A stretch of 56,124 nt of DNA, from contig JAAAIG010000161.1 in assembly GCA_015852425.1 (NCBI GenBank), forward strand, positions 1 through 56,124, written 5' to 3'. The position numbers were made by a program, and so were the translations under genes. The notes beneath the pieces were generated by a model. The model ran no database searches and had not been told where the DNA came from. It saw only the letters and a list, made by a program, of their open reading frames with translations. Within the stretch, counting starts at the first letter, position 1, and the number at the start of each line of letters is the position of its first letter. Shown here piece after piece: positions 1-11,052 of this stretch. This DNA comes from Gryganskiella cystojenkinii (lineage: Eukaryota > Mortierellomycota > Mortierellomycetes > Mortierellales > Mortierellaceae).

Positions 1-2335
1 GCCAATGCAGTCCCGTCTCATCGTCAGTTCCACGAGGCCATATCTGATATTTTGAGCAAAGCCAAAGATGCGCATCTGTCCTACAGTTTGACCTGTTTTC
101 AACAGTTCACCTTTGACCATGGATTCTTGATGTCCGATATGATCGACGACACCGGAAACAGGGTCATACGTGTCTCAGCTGTACTGCAAAGCTGGATAGC
201 GGCATCGAACCAGTCAGCGCGCCTTCTATTTGTTCCAGAAGATTGCAATGTCGTCCAAATCAATGACCAGCCCGCATCGCAATTCATCCAGACTTGGGCA
301 GACAGCGCCATTTCCACTTCCAAAGATGCAGCCGTCAGGTGGGTGTCAATGAAAGATCAACAACGTATGAATACAGATACAGATCTTCTCTTCATCAATA
401 TTTCTAAGATGTTTTTTCTTTTTACAACAACCATGGCGAGGACAGGTACAACCTTGCACTCGGAACCCCTACTTTTGATCTCACTCAAGCAGGCACGAGT
501 TCGAATGGTAGATTCTCTGTGAGGGGACGTATACCGGCTGAACCCTCTATCAAGTTTGGATTCAGTTGCCCAGCTCTCGGGGCACCGGGCAATATTAAAC
601 AGGTAGATGTCAGGTGGGGCGCCACATTCAAAACAAATGCCCCCCCGTGCACTGTCTCTCAATACTATAGCACATATTGTGGCTCATTGCCGGCATCAGG
701 TGCCTCGACAGCCACAAGCTCATCAACCGACCCTGTCAATCAGGACGACAGTCAGGACGATAATCAGGACGACAATCAGGACGACAATAAGGACGACAAT
801 CAGGACGAAACATTTGGATCATCAGAAGAAGAGCCGCAACAACCACAGGTCCCTTTTGATGATCTCCCAGAGCCCATGCAAGAACACGTCATTGACGAGG
901 TTGTGGAGGAATTCAAGGCCATGCCAGACTGGCTGGCAAAGCGAACGCAGGAAATTATCCTGGGTCCTGCAGCTGACGATGACTCTAAACTTGAATGGAC
1001 TGACGAGACTGATGAGGAAGTTCTACGAGCTCGGGCCGAAAGGATACTTCAAGAGATGCCAGTGTACGAGCCAATCCCCAAGCTTCCTATCTATGAACGA
1101 CCTAGTGTCTACAAAACACAATTCCATCGCTTTACTGCCAGCGCAGAAGGGTATCAAATTCTGCGACAGAGTCCTCTTGGTGTCCATGCAAGTAAGTTGG
1201 ACTCCCATTCAGACACTCAAACACTATTCAGTCTATGCTTGGAAATGACATACCCACCCGCCATGATTATTCTCACCTAATCAATCACGTTCTATTTTGT
1301 TTGTACTATATAGTCCTCCTTAACGACAACAAGACCGGTATAATCATCCTTCCAACGTTCAGCCCTGAGGGCGACGCCAATACTGTGATAGCACAGTTCG
1401 TTGCCAGCCTGATAGAGGCAATCGTTGTTCTCCGTCCCAAGGCGGAGAAGCTGATTCTTGATGTCTCAGCCAATGGTGGTGGTTACACCTGTCTGTCGCG
1501 TGCGGCGCTTCTACTCTTCTTCCCAGAAACACCAGATGTCATCACCAACTTCCGGTATTCCGATCTGGAGGCATTGCTTGTCCAGACAGGCGTGACCTAT
1601 GGCTACTCAAAATCTACTACTGGTGCCATATCCAGCCAACGCTACTTGTCTACGACTGTGTCACATCCAAATCGGCCCTATAACTTCAGCAACTACATTT
1701 CTTCATATTGCCAAACCTTCAAGTATGGCAATCTCACAGTCGATCCAAATGAGGAGAGTCAGAGACCCCGTGCTCTCAAGGAAGGTTATGTGTATGACCC
1801 GAATGCTGTCTACCATCCTTGGAATGCCGAGGATATTATTATCTTTGATGAAGGTACCTGTGGATCAGCCTGTGCTACATTCGCCAACCAGCTAAATCAA
1901 AAGAACAAGGTCAAAGCTGTTGTTGCGGCATGTGGCCAAAGCGCAAACAAGGTCGTGTTCTCAAGCTTCCCAGGTGGGGAGGTATTGAACGCAAAAGTCT
2001 ACTTTGATACATACACGGCTCTGCAAGCTGGTAATACTGTGAAAGGGAACGTTTTCACGCCGGAGCAACGCGAAACCGCCCTGAAATTGCTACCTGAACC
2101 GTTTCAGCACACCGCCACTCTCACGATCACATGGCGGCAGACATACAACACAGACAACCTACAGACCTTATTCAAAACAGTCGCTGCAGGCCAATTCGCC
2201 CCCAACTGGCCAGAACCTTCGACATGGACTGAATACAGTTTCCTGCCCGCCGATTACCGCATCCCCTATAAGCTCAATAGCTTTGATAATTACTACCACT
2301 TGTGGGAGGATGCTCGCGATGCTGCCTGGAAGTAA
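1..2335 (+). CDS. Peptidase S41 family protein (C-terminal part; gene runs off the window)
   Basis: The reading frame is already open at base 1, so the start lies upstream. Exons are 1-338, 446-1191 and 1314-2335, and all junctions are GT-AG and in phase, giving about 701 visible residues. The last exon carries the S41 (ClpP/crotonase-fold) core: the strand-loop LILDVSANGGGYT and, about 125 residues later, DEGTCGSACATFANQL, whose Ser is the likely nucleophile. Fungal members of this CPAF-like group are usually secreted or vacuolar serine proteases with a PDZ-like N-terminal part; the signal peptide would lie outside the window. Exon 2 holds an acidic four-residue repeat (QDDN type) followed by a Glu/Pro-rich linker. 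That insertion is unusual for the family. The family call is good, but substrate and localisation are unknown. Confidence 0.82.
741..812 (+). repeat. 12-bp tandem repeat inside the S41 gene (QDDN repeat)
   Basis: About five to six imperfect copies of a 12-base unit (caggacgacaat type) encode consecutive Gln-Asp-Asp-Asn/Ser/Lys tetrapeptides in exon 2 of the peptidase gene. The unit length is a multiple of three, so copy-number change would keep the frame. Confidence 0.85.
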
Positions 2336-3460
2336 AGAGTTTACAATAGTGAAGGTAAAGTGCTGCAAGTAGGGATCCAAGCCTACGAAATCTGTAATAC
2401 TGTATGTCGCAAGCTGTCCTGATGCTCACGGTTTTTTGACTCTTTTGTTTACCGTACGCTCTTGGGTAAAGATAGACCCCGGGTTCTTTTGTGTTCGGAA
2501 GCCCCTACCAACGAGTGCGCTCGGGTACCAAACTTGGTGTGTCTCACCGGCGTCATCGCCGTGTAATAAAAAAATTTATATTAGTCGTTGGGGCAGTTAT
2601 AAAAAAAACGTAAGAAAAGAAAAAAAGATAGTCCTAGAATGGCGGACGACCTCGTTTCTTCTTGTTCGAAGATAAAATCTAAGAAAAAGCCGACTAGAAA
2701 AAGCCAACGAGAAAAGCCAACGAGAAAGCTTAACGGGAGGTCTCACGCTTTCGGATGCAAATGATTAGGAGTTTGAGACAGATTACAATTGCCAGAAGGA
2801 GGCAGTAAACGGTAAAAGAACTCTGAAATCCTTCTGTTCTTGCAGAATAAGAATATAAGTTTTCTGTAATTTCCAGGTAGTAGTCCTCAAGCTCCATATG
2901 GAAATTAAACCTGCCATCAGCCTTCCTCAGAGCCTTGTCTTAGATGTTGTCTTTGAACAAGAAAAAACGCGATCGTCCGCCATGCTAGAACGTGTCAAAC
3001 TGCTCTAATTGTCAACATTTTTTGTGTGGAAATCTTCATTTGCTAAAAATTTAGGGTCATAAAATACACGATCCGACACACATTGTAAACAAAGAGTAAA
3101 AAAACTTCCCCGCGAGCATTGGGACAGTTTCACACCACACGGTAAAATCAGAGGCGATATAAAGGGTTGATCGAGACGAGGGCTCATTCTGATAAAGAAA
3201 GGGAACAAGGAGGGAATCCTGGTATATTACATATGGGTCGTATCAACCATTCCGGACTTGCTGTCAGAAAGGAATCCAGGCGGAATGATGCAAGCCGGGG
3301 CGAGATGATTTAGAAGATGAGGGTAGATGACGGAAATCTGAGGTAGGTGGTGAGAGAGGGACAGCAAAGAGTCAAGGCGACGAGAGCACGAGCAAAGTCC
3401 AATCCAGCATGTAAGCAATAATGTGGATTGTCTTGGGATTGGAGAAAGCCTGGCTATCCT
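2336..3460. other. Intergenic region without a recognisable gene
   Basis: Only short ORFs with no recognisable domain occur here. The stretch is AT-rich, with several poly-A runs, and contains the tandem repeat at 2683-2735. Nothing else can be assigned. Confidence 0.6.
2683..2735. repeat. Short tandem repeat, 12-14 bp unit
   Basis: Four degenerate head-to-tail units start at about 2683, 2697, 2711 and 2724. All follow the pattern gaaa(a)agccaacga, with small length differences. The repeat is non-coding as far as can be seen. Confidence 0.7.
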
Positions 3461-4368
3461 ATCAGATCTTTTGTCGCTGGCAGTAATTTATCCGCCTGAT
3501 CAATCACAGTGACTGTTACAGCAGCAATGCGCTCTCGCACTAAGCCCGCAGGCTCGCTGCAGAAGCGTAAGGCCGGAGGATGTATGTTGGATCTGAAGAT
3601 CAACGTTCCCTGTACCTGAATCTTCAACAATGAGCCTGCACGCCGCGTTGGAAAGGTTTCGGAGCTGTGCGCAGACGAAGGCAGGATCCGCCACTCTTGA
3701 TTTTCAAAGTGCAATGGAGAAGCACTGTTAGTCCGCTCTCTACTGTAGCCCTATTATGAGTAATGCGTCTTTGAGACCTTTTTGGTCTTGTTATTCTTCA
3801 TTTTTTTTTTTTTTTTAGGAGGAGGGGTTTAACGAAATGTATTTGTTTGGTACGTGGGCAAATCCATCGGGCAATGCGGAAAAAGTACAGACTGCCCGAA
3901 TATCCGGAAATCGCGATCGCCAGGAGAGTCTAGAGCCACGCTGCCCACATACCAAATACATTTCAAATCACTGTTTGGCAAACCCCCCCTCCTAAAAAAA
4001 AAAAAGAAAAGAAATAGTATACATGAAGAATAACAAGACCTAAACGGCCTCAAAGAGGCATGGGGCTCATAATAGGACTACAATAGAGAGCAGACTAACA
4101 GTGCTTCTCCATTGCAATTTGAAAAATCAAGAGTGACAGATCCTGCCTTCGTCCACGCACAGCTCCGAAACCTTTCCAAGGCGACGTGCAGGCTCATTGT
4201 TGAAGATTCAGGTACGGGGAACGTTGAAATCTTCAGATCCAACATACATCCTCCGGCCTTACGCTTCTGCAGCGAGCCTGCGGGCTTTGTGCGAGAGCGC
4301 ATTGCTGCTGTAACAGTCTCTGTGATTGATCAGGCGGATTAACTACTGCGAGCGACGAAAGGTCTGAT
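3461..4368. repeat. Large foldback inverted repeat (two arms of about 400 bp, 81-bp spacer)
   Basis: The left arm (3461-3860) is matched in reverse complement by the right arm (3942-4368), with scattered mismatches and small indels. The outer ends pair as atcagatcttttgtcgct against the complement of agcgacgaaaggtctgat. The inner ends pair around tgcccac(a/g)taccaaa. Both arms contain the same poly-A/T tract next to a G-rich run. The spacer 3861-3941 includes a 7-bp hairpin (TCGGGCA at 3867, TGCCCGA at 3893). Each arm encodes the same short peptide-like ORF (NIHPPALRFCSEPAG core), but this probably just reflects the DNA duplication. No transposase and no clear target-site duplication are visible. 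It could be a foldback or MITE-like element, or an inverted duplication of a host segment. Confidence 0.88.
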
Positions 4369-6434
4369 CTTGTCATCATCGAAAGGGTTCGCTACCGTAT
4401 CAAACTCTATTAGTGCCAGGTGAGGGTAAATGCAGAGAAAATAAGTATCGAACGTCAGCGGAGAGGCACCCACGACTCTCTGAACAAAACTCAATTGTCT
4501 TGCATATTCACTCACCTTGTTCCGACACTTCCTCCAGTTTCACCCAAAGACCGCGTGGACGCCTTTGTCCTGTCAGCGGAGTGTTCACGTCCGCCCATCA
4601 TTAAAATCCAGAGTCGTTGCTTGCATATACCCTGTTGTTAGAGTAGAGCTGGTTAGGGCTTTGCTCCCGAACTAGCTGCGACTGCAAAAAGTTGGTCATG
4701 GACGAGTTTGGATGAGTTTGCTATGAACGTGCTGCAGAAAAAATACCAGTGGCACCTTGTGAATCTAAAGCGAGTAGAGGCCAGCAGTGAGAAAGGACCA
4801 TCGATTAGTTCACTAAAACCACAGACCTGAGCTATTACAATGCAGGATACGATTAAAACGTGTCAACGACACGACATGTAAACCGAACCTTCTCACATCT
4901 GGTCGAACTCGGGCTCTTGATGAGAAGTGGCGTGCTTTTGACTGAGCTCCCGGTCATATTTATCGATCAACTAGGCATTCATCTTTATACTGTTCCTCGC
5001 AGCAATTACTCGGCGAAGACCACATCCCACCTTGGTCTTTGAAACGCAGAATACCGAAAGCAGCACGTCCGGATCGAAAAGGAAACACACCTGAAGGAAA
5101 TGACCTTGGAAGTGCAGGCGAAGATCTGATCGGTAGACACCCAAAACCTGCTGCGCCGTCCATGATGCGACATATTCACTGTTGTCCACGAAAAAGGAAT
5201 GGACAGCAGGTCTTTCAGGACAATCAAAGACATAATCTCAAAGAAGATTGGTTCCGATCACATTGAGGCGTGATACCGTCACTGTCTAACAGCAGACGAA
5301 AAAGTACACGTTAAGGTCGGGCATAACTGAACAGCATCGCAAGAAGTGGAGATGATAAATAAGGAAAAGTACACTCTTCAGACTTGGCCTTTACCTTGTG
5401 TTCCACTTTGGCCAAAACAACACACCTGCCTAGCATCTCACTAACCGAGCTTGGCCACCAGTGAGTGCAGAGAGTGGACGCTGAAGGACAAAGAAAACGT
5501 CCGTCAACACCTTGTCCATCACGCCACCAGTGCATGCTGGAATGGAGAAAAAGTAGAGAGTAGAACGAGAGGAAAGAATACTACATCTTTACTTTGAGTC
5601 GGGGCAGTAGGTGAATGTGCTTGATGGCGCTGAGAAGGATGCGATGTAGCATAGATGAATGTGCTTGATGGGCAAGGACGCGGCCAGACGTGTCAAAAAA
5701 TCTCCACGTGCGAGCTCATCACGTGACTTGGAAACTCAATGATGCTGACGTAGACGTTTCACCATTTAAAAAGACCATCTCAAATTTGATTCTTTTGTTT
5801 CTTCAGAAAAAAAAGAAAGAATTCATGCAAGTCTTGCCTTCTCGCATTGAGGGACATGTCACCGAGGGATCATAAGAAAATACCAGTAAGCAACTTACTA
5901 CCGATCTGGGATACGAAGAGAAGGCGATTGTTATTCAGTGAGGACCGTTGTTCCGAGAATAGCACCGCTGGGCTCCCCTAATTAGGAACAGTTGTTCACT
6001 ACATTTTCTTCCGACATTTTTTTTTTTCAGTTGGAAAGAACCTTGTATGAACTTCTATGTGGTTGTCTGTCTTTATTGATGTTCAACCCAATTTTTGGAT
6101 CCTCCTTGGAGGACATTTACCTTTCCACAAACAAAAAAAAGCCCGTACAATACGGGATATTGGTAGAGTAGTTAGAGTGGTGTTGTTGTCTGTTGGTGTT
6201 TGGACGGTTTGTACGCACAAATTTTTTTGACTTTTGCTTGGCAAGACCGGCCGAGAACAAACACAGGTCGCCGATCCATGGTGTTCCCCCCTTCATCCAG
6301 GCCGTTCGCACAAGTGGCATCTTCTAGTGTCACAGTGACTTTTTTCACAGTCACCTTTACGAACAGACAACGAGAACAAAAAAAATGTGCGGGTATCAAA
6401 GCCTTCGGGAGGGCTCATTTTATTTCTTTACACG
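4369..6434. other. Long intergenic stretch, no gene recognised
   Basis: About 2 kb with only short ORFs (up to about 75 codons, mostly mirrored on both strands) and no family motif, splice-consistent exon chain or RNA gene that could be identified. A short direct repeat containing gaatgtgcttgatgg occurs at about 5612 and 5658. The stretch may contain decayed repeats related to the adjacent foldback element, but that cannot be shown here. Confidence 0.5.
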
Positions 6435-6974
6435 TTAGAAACCGATGGCAATGGCAAGACCAATGGCAGCGACTGACAAGACGTAGGGCAAGTTTCCGGC
6501 CAGGGTCTTCATGCCGCCGTTCGTGGGTTTGCTAGCACCAGGAGTGGTCGCCGAGGGTCCTGGCGCGGACGTCGCAGCAGCTTGGCATCCTAGCAAGGGC
6601 AAAGCGCCGCGGATACCGGCCACAGCTTGAGCGGTCTGGTTAGCGGAGCAGATGGGCTTAAGACCCGAGGTGCAATTTGAGGCAGGGCCGGTCAAGGGTG
6701 AGCTAAAGACGGTCTGACCCCAGTCACAGACGCAAGTCTTGATGGCGGGGGTTTTCATCAAGGTCGTGAGAAGTGGAAAGTTGACTGAAGTCAGGTTGAA
6801 CGCAGTTTGGAGCTGACCCATTTGATCAGTACTGAGAGCAGCACAGTTGGTATCGTTGCCGAGAGACTGGAACGCGCACTGAGTGCATGGGTTGTTCTCA
6901 AACGTTTGGGCGTTCGAAACAGATGAGACGGTGGCGGTGGCCACAACGGCGAGGGCGAGGGTCTTGATATGCAT
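6435..6974 (-). CDS. Small secreted cysteine-rich protein with predicted GPI anchor
   Basis: An intronless ORF of 179 residues. The N-terminus is a typical signal peptide (MHIKTLALAVVATATVSSVS, cleavage likely after residue 22). The mature part has eight cysteines at 30, 33, 44, 81, 83, 101, 109 and 130, enough for four disulfides, with a CTQC near the N-terminus and a CVC pair in the middle. A Ser/Thr/Pro/Ala-rich stalk (132-152) follows, then a small-residue omega region near Asn152-Gly153-Gly154 and a hydrophobic tail ending IGLAIAIGF, the layout of a GPI-anchored wall or plasma-membrane protein. Eight cysteines recall CFEM proteins, but the spacing does not match that domain convincingly. 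The function is unknown; a cell-surface role is inferred from layout alone. Confidence 0.8.
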   Translation of the reverse strand: MHIKTLALAVVATATVSSVSNAQTFENNPCTQCAFQSLGNDTNCAALSTDQMGQLQTAFNLTSVNFPLLTTLMKTPAIKTCVCDWGQTVFSSPLTGPASNCTSGLKPICSANQTAQAVAGIRGALPLLGCQAAATSAPGPSATTPGASKPTNGGMKTLAGNLPYVLSVAAIGLAIAIGF

Positions 6975-7973
6975 GGCAATGATTATGATTTACTATGTTG
7001 TTTAAAAGGGAGGGCGAGAAGGAAGTGCAAAAGATGGGGTCGAAGACGACAAGGAGTGTGAGGAAAGGAAAGGCAGACTATGTGGAGAAGAGAAATAAAT
7101 AAAAAGGTTTTCTTTGTCTTCCTTTTGTCCTGTTTGCCGGGAATGATGCCACCAAAAAGAACAGCCTGGGCGACACAGGGAGAAGGTTGGAAGAGTGCTC
7201 TCAACGGCCCTCTTGACTCTTGAAGAGACCCGATTGAAAGAAATCTGTCTTGCCAACGGTCGAGATTTTTGCTCGTTGACCTCACAAGGCGTGCAAGTCC
7301 AAAATAAAAAAGTTTAATGAAAAGAGGAAACACAGCCCTTAACGGAGAATTCTGGGCCTTCCCCAAAAGAAGGAGGCGAACAAATCCAATGATGACGGGG
7401 CAACAACAAATCTTTTATTTCTCCCTGTTTTCTCCTCCTCACCCTTTCATAAAAAAAGACTCTCATCTCTGTTCCCTTTTTGAAGAAGCAATCGCGCGAC
7501 TTCCCAAAACGGGTATGTTTCCTTCGAACCCATCGTCTCGATTCGGATGACAATCCCTGAAATCAAATCAACTCTTTAAAGAAAATGTACCTCGACCTTG
7601 ACGTGTTCTTGTTGGATAATCACACGACTTGCATCGTCATTGCTGCGACCCTATTTGACAGTGTCCTCTCTGTGTGTGTTCATCAAATCAACATGATAAA
7701 AAAAAAGTGTGGACCCATCATCAAAGGGGGCCAAGACTATTGTGAACTGCAGTATTATGCTGTTGTTCATATATTCATATTCTCACAACCCATGACAACT
7801 CAACTACGATTTACATCGTCCATCCTTGACATAGACTAAACAACCATATCCTTTCTCTTTTTTTCAACAAAACAAAAAAAAAAAACTATAACAGACAACC
7901 AACACTTTTCGAAAAACATCCACAAGCTCACGTCAAAGAACTACAGACAAACCAACACCACACACAAAAGAAA
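6975..7973. other. Divergent intergenic region between the GPI-type protein and the MADS-box gene
   Basis: This is the presumed shared upstream region of two divergently oriented genes (starts at 6974 on minus and 7974 on plus). The final 130 bases before the MADS start are very low in G and carry an A-rich run near 7872, which suits a fungal 5' leader. No coding sequence was recognised, and no specific operator can be named. Confidence 0.5.
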
Positions 7974-9138
7974 ATGAGTGCCAAGCGTGCCAATGAGGAC
8001 TCAAAGGCCAACGTGGCCCAGTTTGGAGGTGCAGGTGGTGACCAGAACGATGAGGACCATGTCGACAAGAAGTTCAAGCAGGTCCAGGGCAACGGTGACG
8101 AAGACGACGATGAGGATGACGATGAGGCGCCCAGCAAGCGTGCCGGCCGCCGCAAGATCAAGATTGAATACATCGAGGACAAGAGCAGACGCCACATCAC
8201 CTTCTCCAAGAGAAAGTCTGGTATCATGAAGAAGGTAAAGAAGAAGAATCCAAAGGAAACATGCGAAAAGAAAAAAAGCGGATAATCCCAAAAAAAAAAA
8301 AGAGTCTCTTCCCCACATGACCAAATATTTTTCAGCGCAGCAATCCCTCTGTCTTTATATTTTTACTAATTTTGTTGTTGTGGTGCTATTCATTATGCTT
8401 ATTTTAGGCGTATGAGCTGAGCACCCTCACAGGGACCCAAGTCCTGCTTCTGGTCGTCTCCGAGACTGGACTCGTTTACACTTTCACGACACCCAAATTG
8501 CAACCCTTGGTGACAAAGGCCGAGGGCAAGAACCTTATCCAGGCTTGTTTGCATGCTCCCGACAAGGAGGCTTCACCTGTAAGCTTTTTTCTTTCTCTTC
8601 CACCTGCTTACTTTTTTGGGTCCATGTTGAAAGAAACTCTGGGGCTAATATGACTCCTCTCCATACCCAATATTGATCTACTTTATAGGAGGCTGGCGGA
8701 CAGGACCAGGAGTCTCGAGAGAACACGCCTTCTGTGGATCATCAGCAGGAGGAACATTCTGTTGCTGCGGGCGCCTCGGCTCAGTCCTCACCTGCATCTC
8801 AACCCTACCAACCTCAACAGCAACAACAAGGACAGTCTCAACAACAAGGACAAGGTCAACAGCCTCCGATGCAAGGACAGTCTGCCGCAGGCTATGGGTC
8901 GTCATCGGCAATGAGTGTGCCCACCTACCCACCCCCTTACAACCATATCCCGTTCCCTGCCTCCTATTACCCTAACATGCCGATGCACTACCCCAACAAC
9001 GGAGGACCACCGAGTTACAACGACAACAACCAATATTGGGCCGGTCAGGGCCAGCCACAACAGCAACAACAACCTCAGCAGCAACAATCTCCTCAGCAAC
9101 AAATACCCACCAAGGGAGGTCGCAAGGTTGAGAAATAA
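7974..9138 (+). CDS. MCM1: Mcm1-type (SRF-like) MADS-box transcription factor
   Basis: Exons are 7974-8234, 8408-8578 and 8689-9138, giving 293 residues. After an acidic N-terminal segment (GDEDDDEDDDE), the MADS box spans about residues 58-115, with RRHITFSKRKSGIMKKAYEL and TGTQVLLLVVSETGLVYTF. The SAM-like extension contains KNLIQACLHAPD. This is the SRF/Mcm1 (type I) signature, not the MEF2 type. The C-terminal third is Gln/Pro-rich, a typical activation region. The first intron interrupts the MADS box right after KSGIMKK. Mcm1 proteins bind CC(A/T)6GG-like elements as dimers and recruit partners to control cell-cycle, mating and arginine genes in yeast; targets in this organism are unknown. 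The ATG sits in aaaATG after a G-poor leader and is the first in frame. Confidence 0.95.
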
Positions 9139-9569
9139 GCTGACTTCTGGGATATTTGTTGCGATCGAATCTATCGCACCCAAAGGCGTGGTGGAACCTG
9201 AATATAAAGGCCTTCCTCCGATTTGTATAGCAGAGCTCATAACAGAAAAACAGAAAACAGAACCAGAACAAAAAAATGACCCCCCTTTGCAAAATAAAAT
9301 AGCATGCAGACACATCCTTCGTCGTTGGGACCGTGGGAGTGAGTGAAAGAGTTGGTGGCAACGAAGATTGACAAAAGCAAAATGTCGGCCCCTTAAACTG
9401 ATTCCAACACGACACGAGAGTCAATTTTCTCTTGGCTGTAGGGTCGATTCACAGTCACCAAGAGACGGCTGGCACAGAGCGCATGTGCTCGTGCCTGTCC
9501 TTTCTTTTCATTACAGCCACACCACTTTCCTCTTCTTCACCGACAAAAAAAAAAGACCTGCTCCCCATC
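9139..9569. other. Intergenic region between the MADS-box gene and VPS29
   Basis: About 430 bases between two co-oriented genes: the 3' region of the MADS gene, then the promoter and leader of VPS29. An AATAAA-like motif (caaaataaaatag) lies near 9290 and could serve as a polyadenylation signal for the MADS transcript. No gene is seen. Confidence 0.5.
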
Positions 9570-10823
9570 ATGGTAATAGAACTGTGACCGACGCTGGATG
9601 GACAACGCTGCATGCAAGATACCAGAGGCGGACGTGGACTACGAACAGGAGCCACGTAATATCAATTGCGCCATCTCCGTTTCCCGTTTACTAATGCCGT
9701 TCTCTCTTCTCATTATACATCTCTCCCTCTCCAGCTGGTTCTAGTAATAGGCGACCTTCACATTCCCAACAGAGCTCACGACTTGCCTCACAAGTTCAAG
9801 AAGCTTCTTGTATGTCTTTTTTTTTTTTTAATATCAACTCTGGAACAAACGTTTTGCAACATGGAAGGAGCAAGGCATTAATACCAAGACGACAACTTCA
9901 GGAGAGAACAGGGCCAAAAAAAACAAAACAATAGGCTGCCTTTTGGTTAGCTGGACTCTGACCTGTGGGCGAAACGATAGTCATTTTCCAACACTATGTC
10001 CTGGCCATTGGACAAGAATATCTTTTCCTCCCTCACCTTTTCGACTCGTCCACTAAAAAAAAAAGCCCTAATTGTCCCTTCTTTACGTTAGGTCCCGGGA
10101 AAGATTCAGCAAATCATCTCTACAGGAAACATCTGCGACAAGGAAACTTTTGATTATTTGAGATCTGTCGCTGGAGATATCCAGGTTGTCCGTGGAGACT
10201 ATGACCAGGTAACACACCGAAAAAAAAGCGTCTAACCCCCGAGCTAAATATCAAAAGTCGAACAGAACTCTGAACGACTCCTGGATCTCCTTTTCGTGGA
10301 AAATCATCTATAGAACCCTGCCTGGCCTCTTTCAAAGATTATCACACATGGACCGATTCGCATTGGTGTCGTGCATGGACATCAGGTCATCCCCTGGGGC
10401 GATACTGAGGCGTTAAACATCACAGCACGTCAAATGGATGTCGATATCCTTTTGACAGGTCATACACACAAATTCGAAGCCTTTGAGCACGAGGGCAAGT
10501 TCTTTGTTAACCCTGGATCGGCTACCGGTGCTTTCCACCCACAGATTGAGTATGTTTTTTTTGTTTCTTTTTCGTGTCAGTCTTAAAAAAACCAAAAAAA
10601 ATAGTGGTTGTGGTTGGATTCGGCAATGCTTGTTCTTTTAACTAACCTTGTCACCTGTTTCTCTCTCTTTTTTTTAATATAATTTAGGGAGGTGACGCCT
10701 TCATTTGTATTGATGGATTTGCAAGGATCAGTTGTTGTCCTTTATGTATATCAATTGATCGAGGGTGAGGTCAAGGTCGAGAGGATCGAGTACCGCAAAC
10801 CCTTTGATAACCGCGCCGTTTAA
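9570..10823 (+). CDS. VPS29: Vacuolar protein sorting-associated protein 29 (retromer core subunit)
   Basis: Five exons: 9570-9572 (the ATG alone), 9735-9809, 10092-10208, 10314-10549 and 10688-10823, all GT-AG and in phase, giving 188 residues against about 182 in animals. The protein has the metallophosphoesterase fold with the VPS29 landmarks [46 protein letters not shown] and [16 protein letters not shown]. As in other VPS29 proteins, the usual GNHD/GNCD catalytic segment reads GDYD, so the fold acts as a scaffold and not a working phosphatase. In the retromer (Vps26-Vps29-Vps35) it binds Vps35 on endosomes and supports cargo return to the Golgi. The start is chosen because GTAATA follows the ATG at once and the next exon begins with the LVLVIGDLH that normally follows Met1. 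Confidence 0.95.
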
Positions 10824-10886
10824 ACCCACCAACCAAAAATACCAAAGAGCGATATAAAGAGGAAACGAATGGAATACTACCTCCTC

Positions 10887-10892
10887 AATAAA
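10887..10892 (+). terminator. Probable polyadenylation signal of VPS29
   Basis: A perfect AATAAA lies 64 bases after the VPS29 stop, in the gap between two convergent genes. Confidence 0.55.
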
Positions 10893-10964
10893 AACGTTGA
10901 CAAACAATCATCGACGAAGAAACATCATAATTGCGGAGAGTCGAAAATGATTGATACAATTGGT

Positions 10965-10970
10965 TTTATT
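10965..10970 (-). terminator. Probable polyadenylation signal of POL2
   Basis: TTTATT on the plus strand reads AATAAA on the minus strand, about 83 bases past the POL2 stop. With the VPS29 signal at 10887, the two convergent 3' ends are separated by about 75 bases and need not overlap. Confidence 0.5.
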
Positions 10971-11052
10971 TTATTTTTTGAGAAATGCGATAATTACTCC
11001 TCCCTCTCCTTATTTTTTTCGTTTGTTCTTTCCGACTACTTTCAGAATGATC

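Noticed and set aside
3454..4342. Two similar ORFs on opposite strands as a gene pair
   Set aside because: They are the same stretch in the two arms of the inverted repeat. They lack a shared start context and known domains, so the similarity follows from the DNA duplication.
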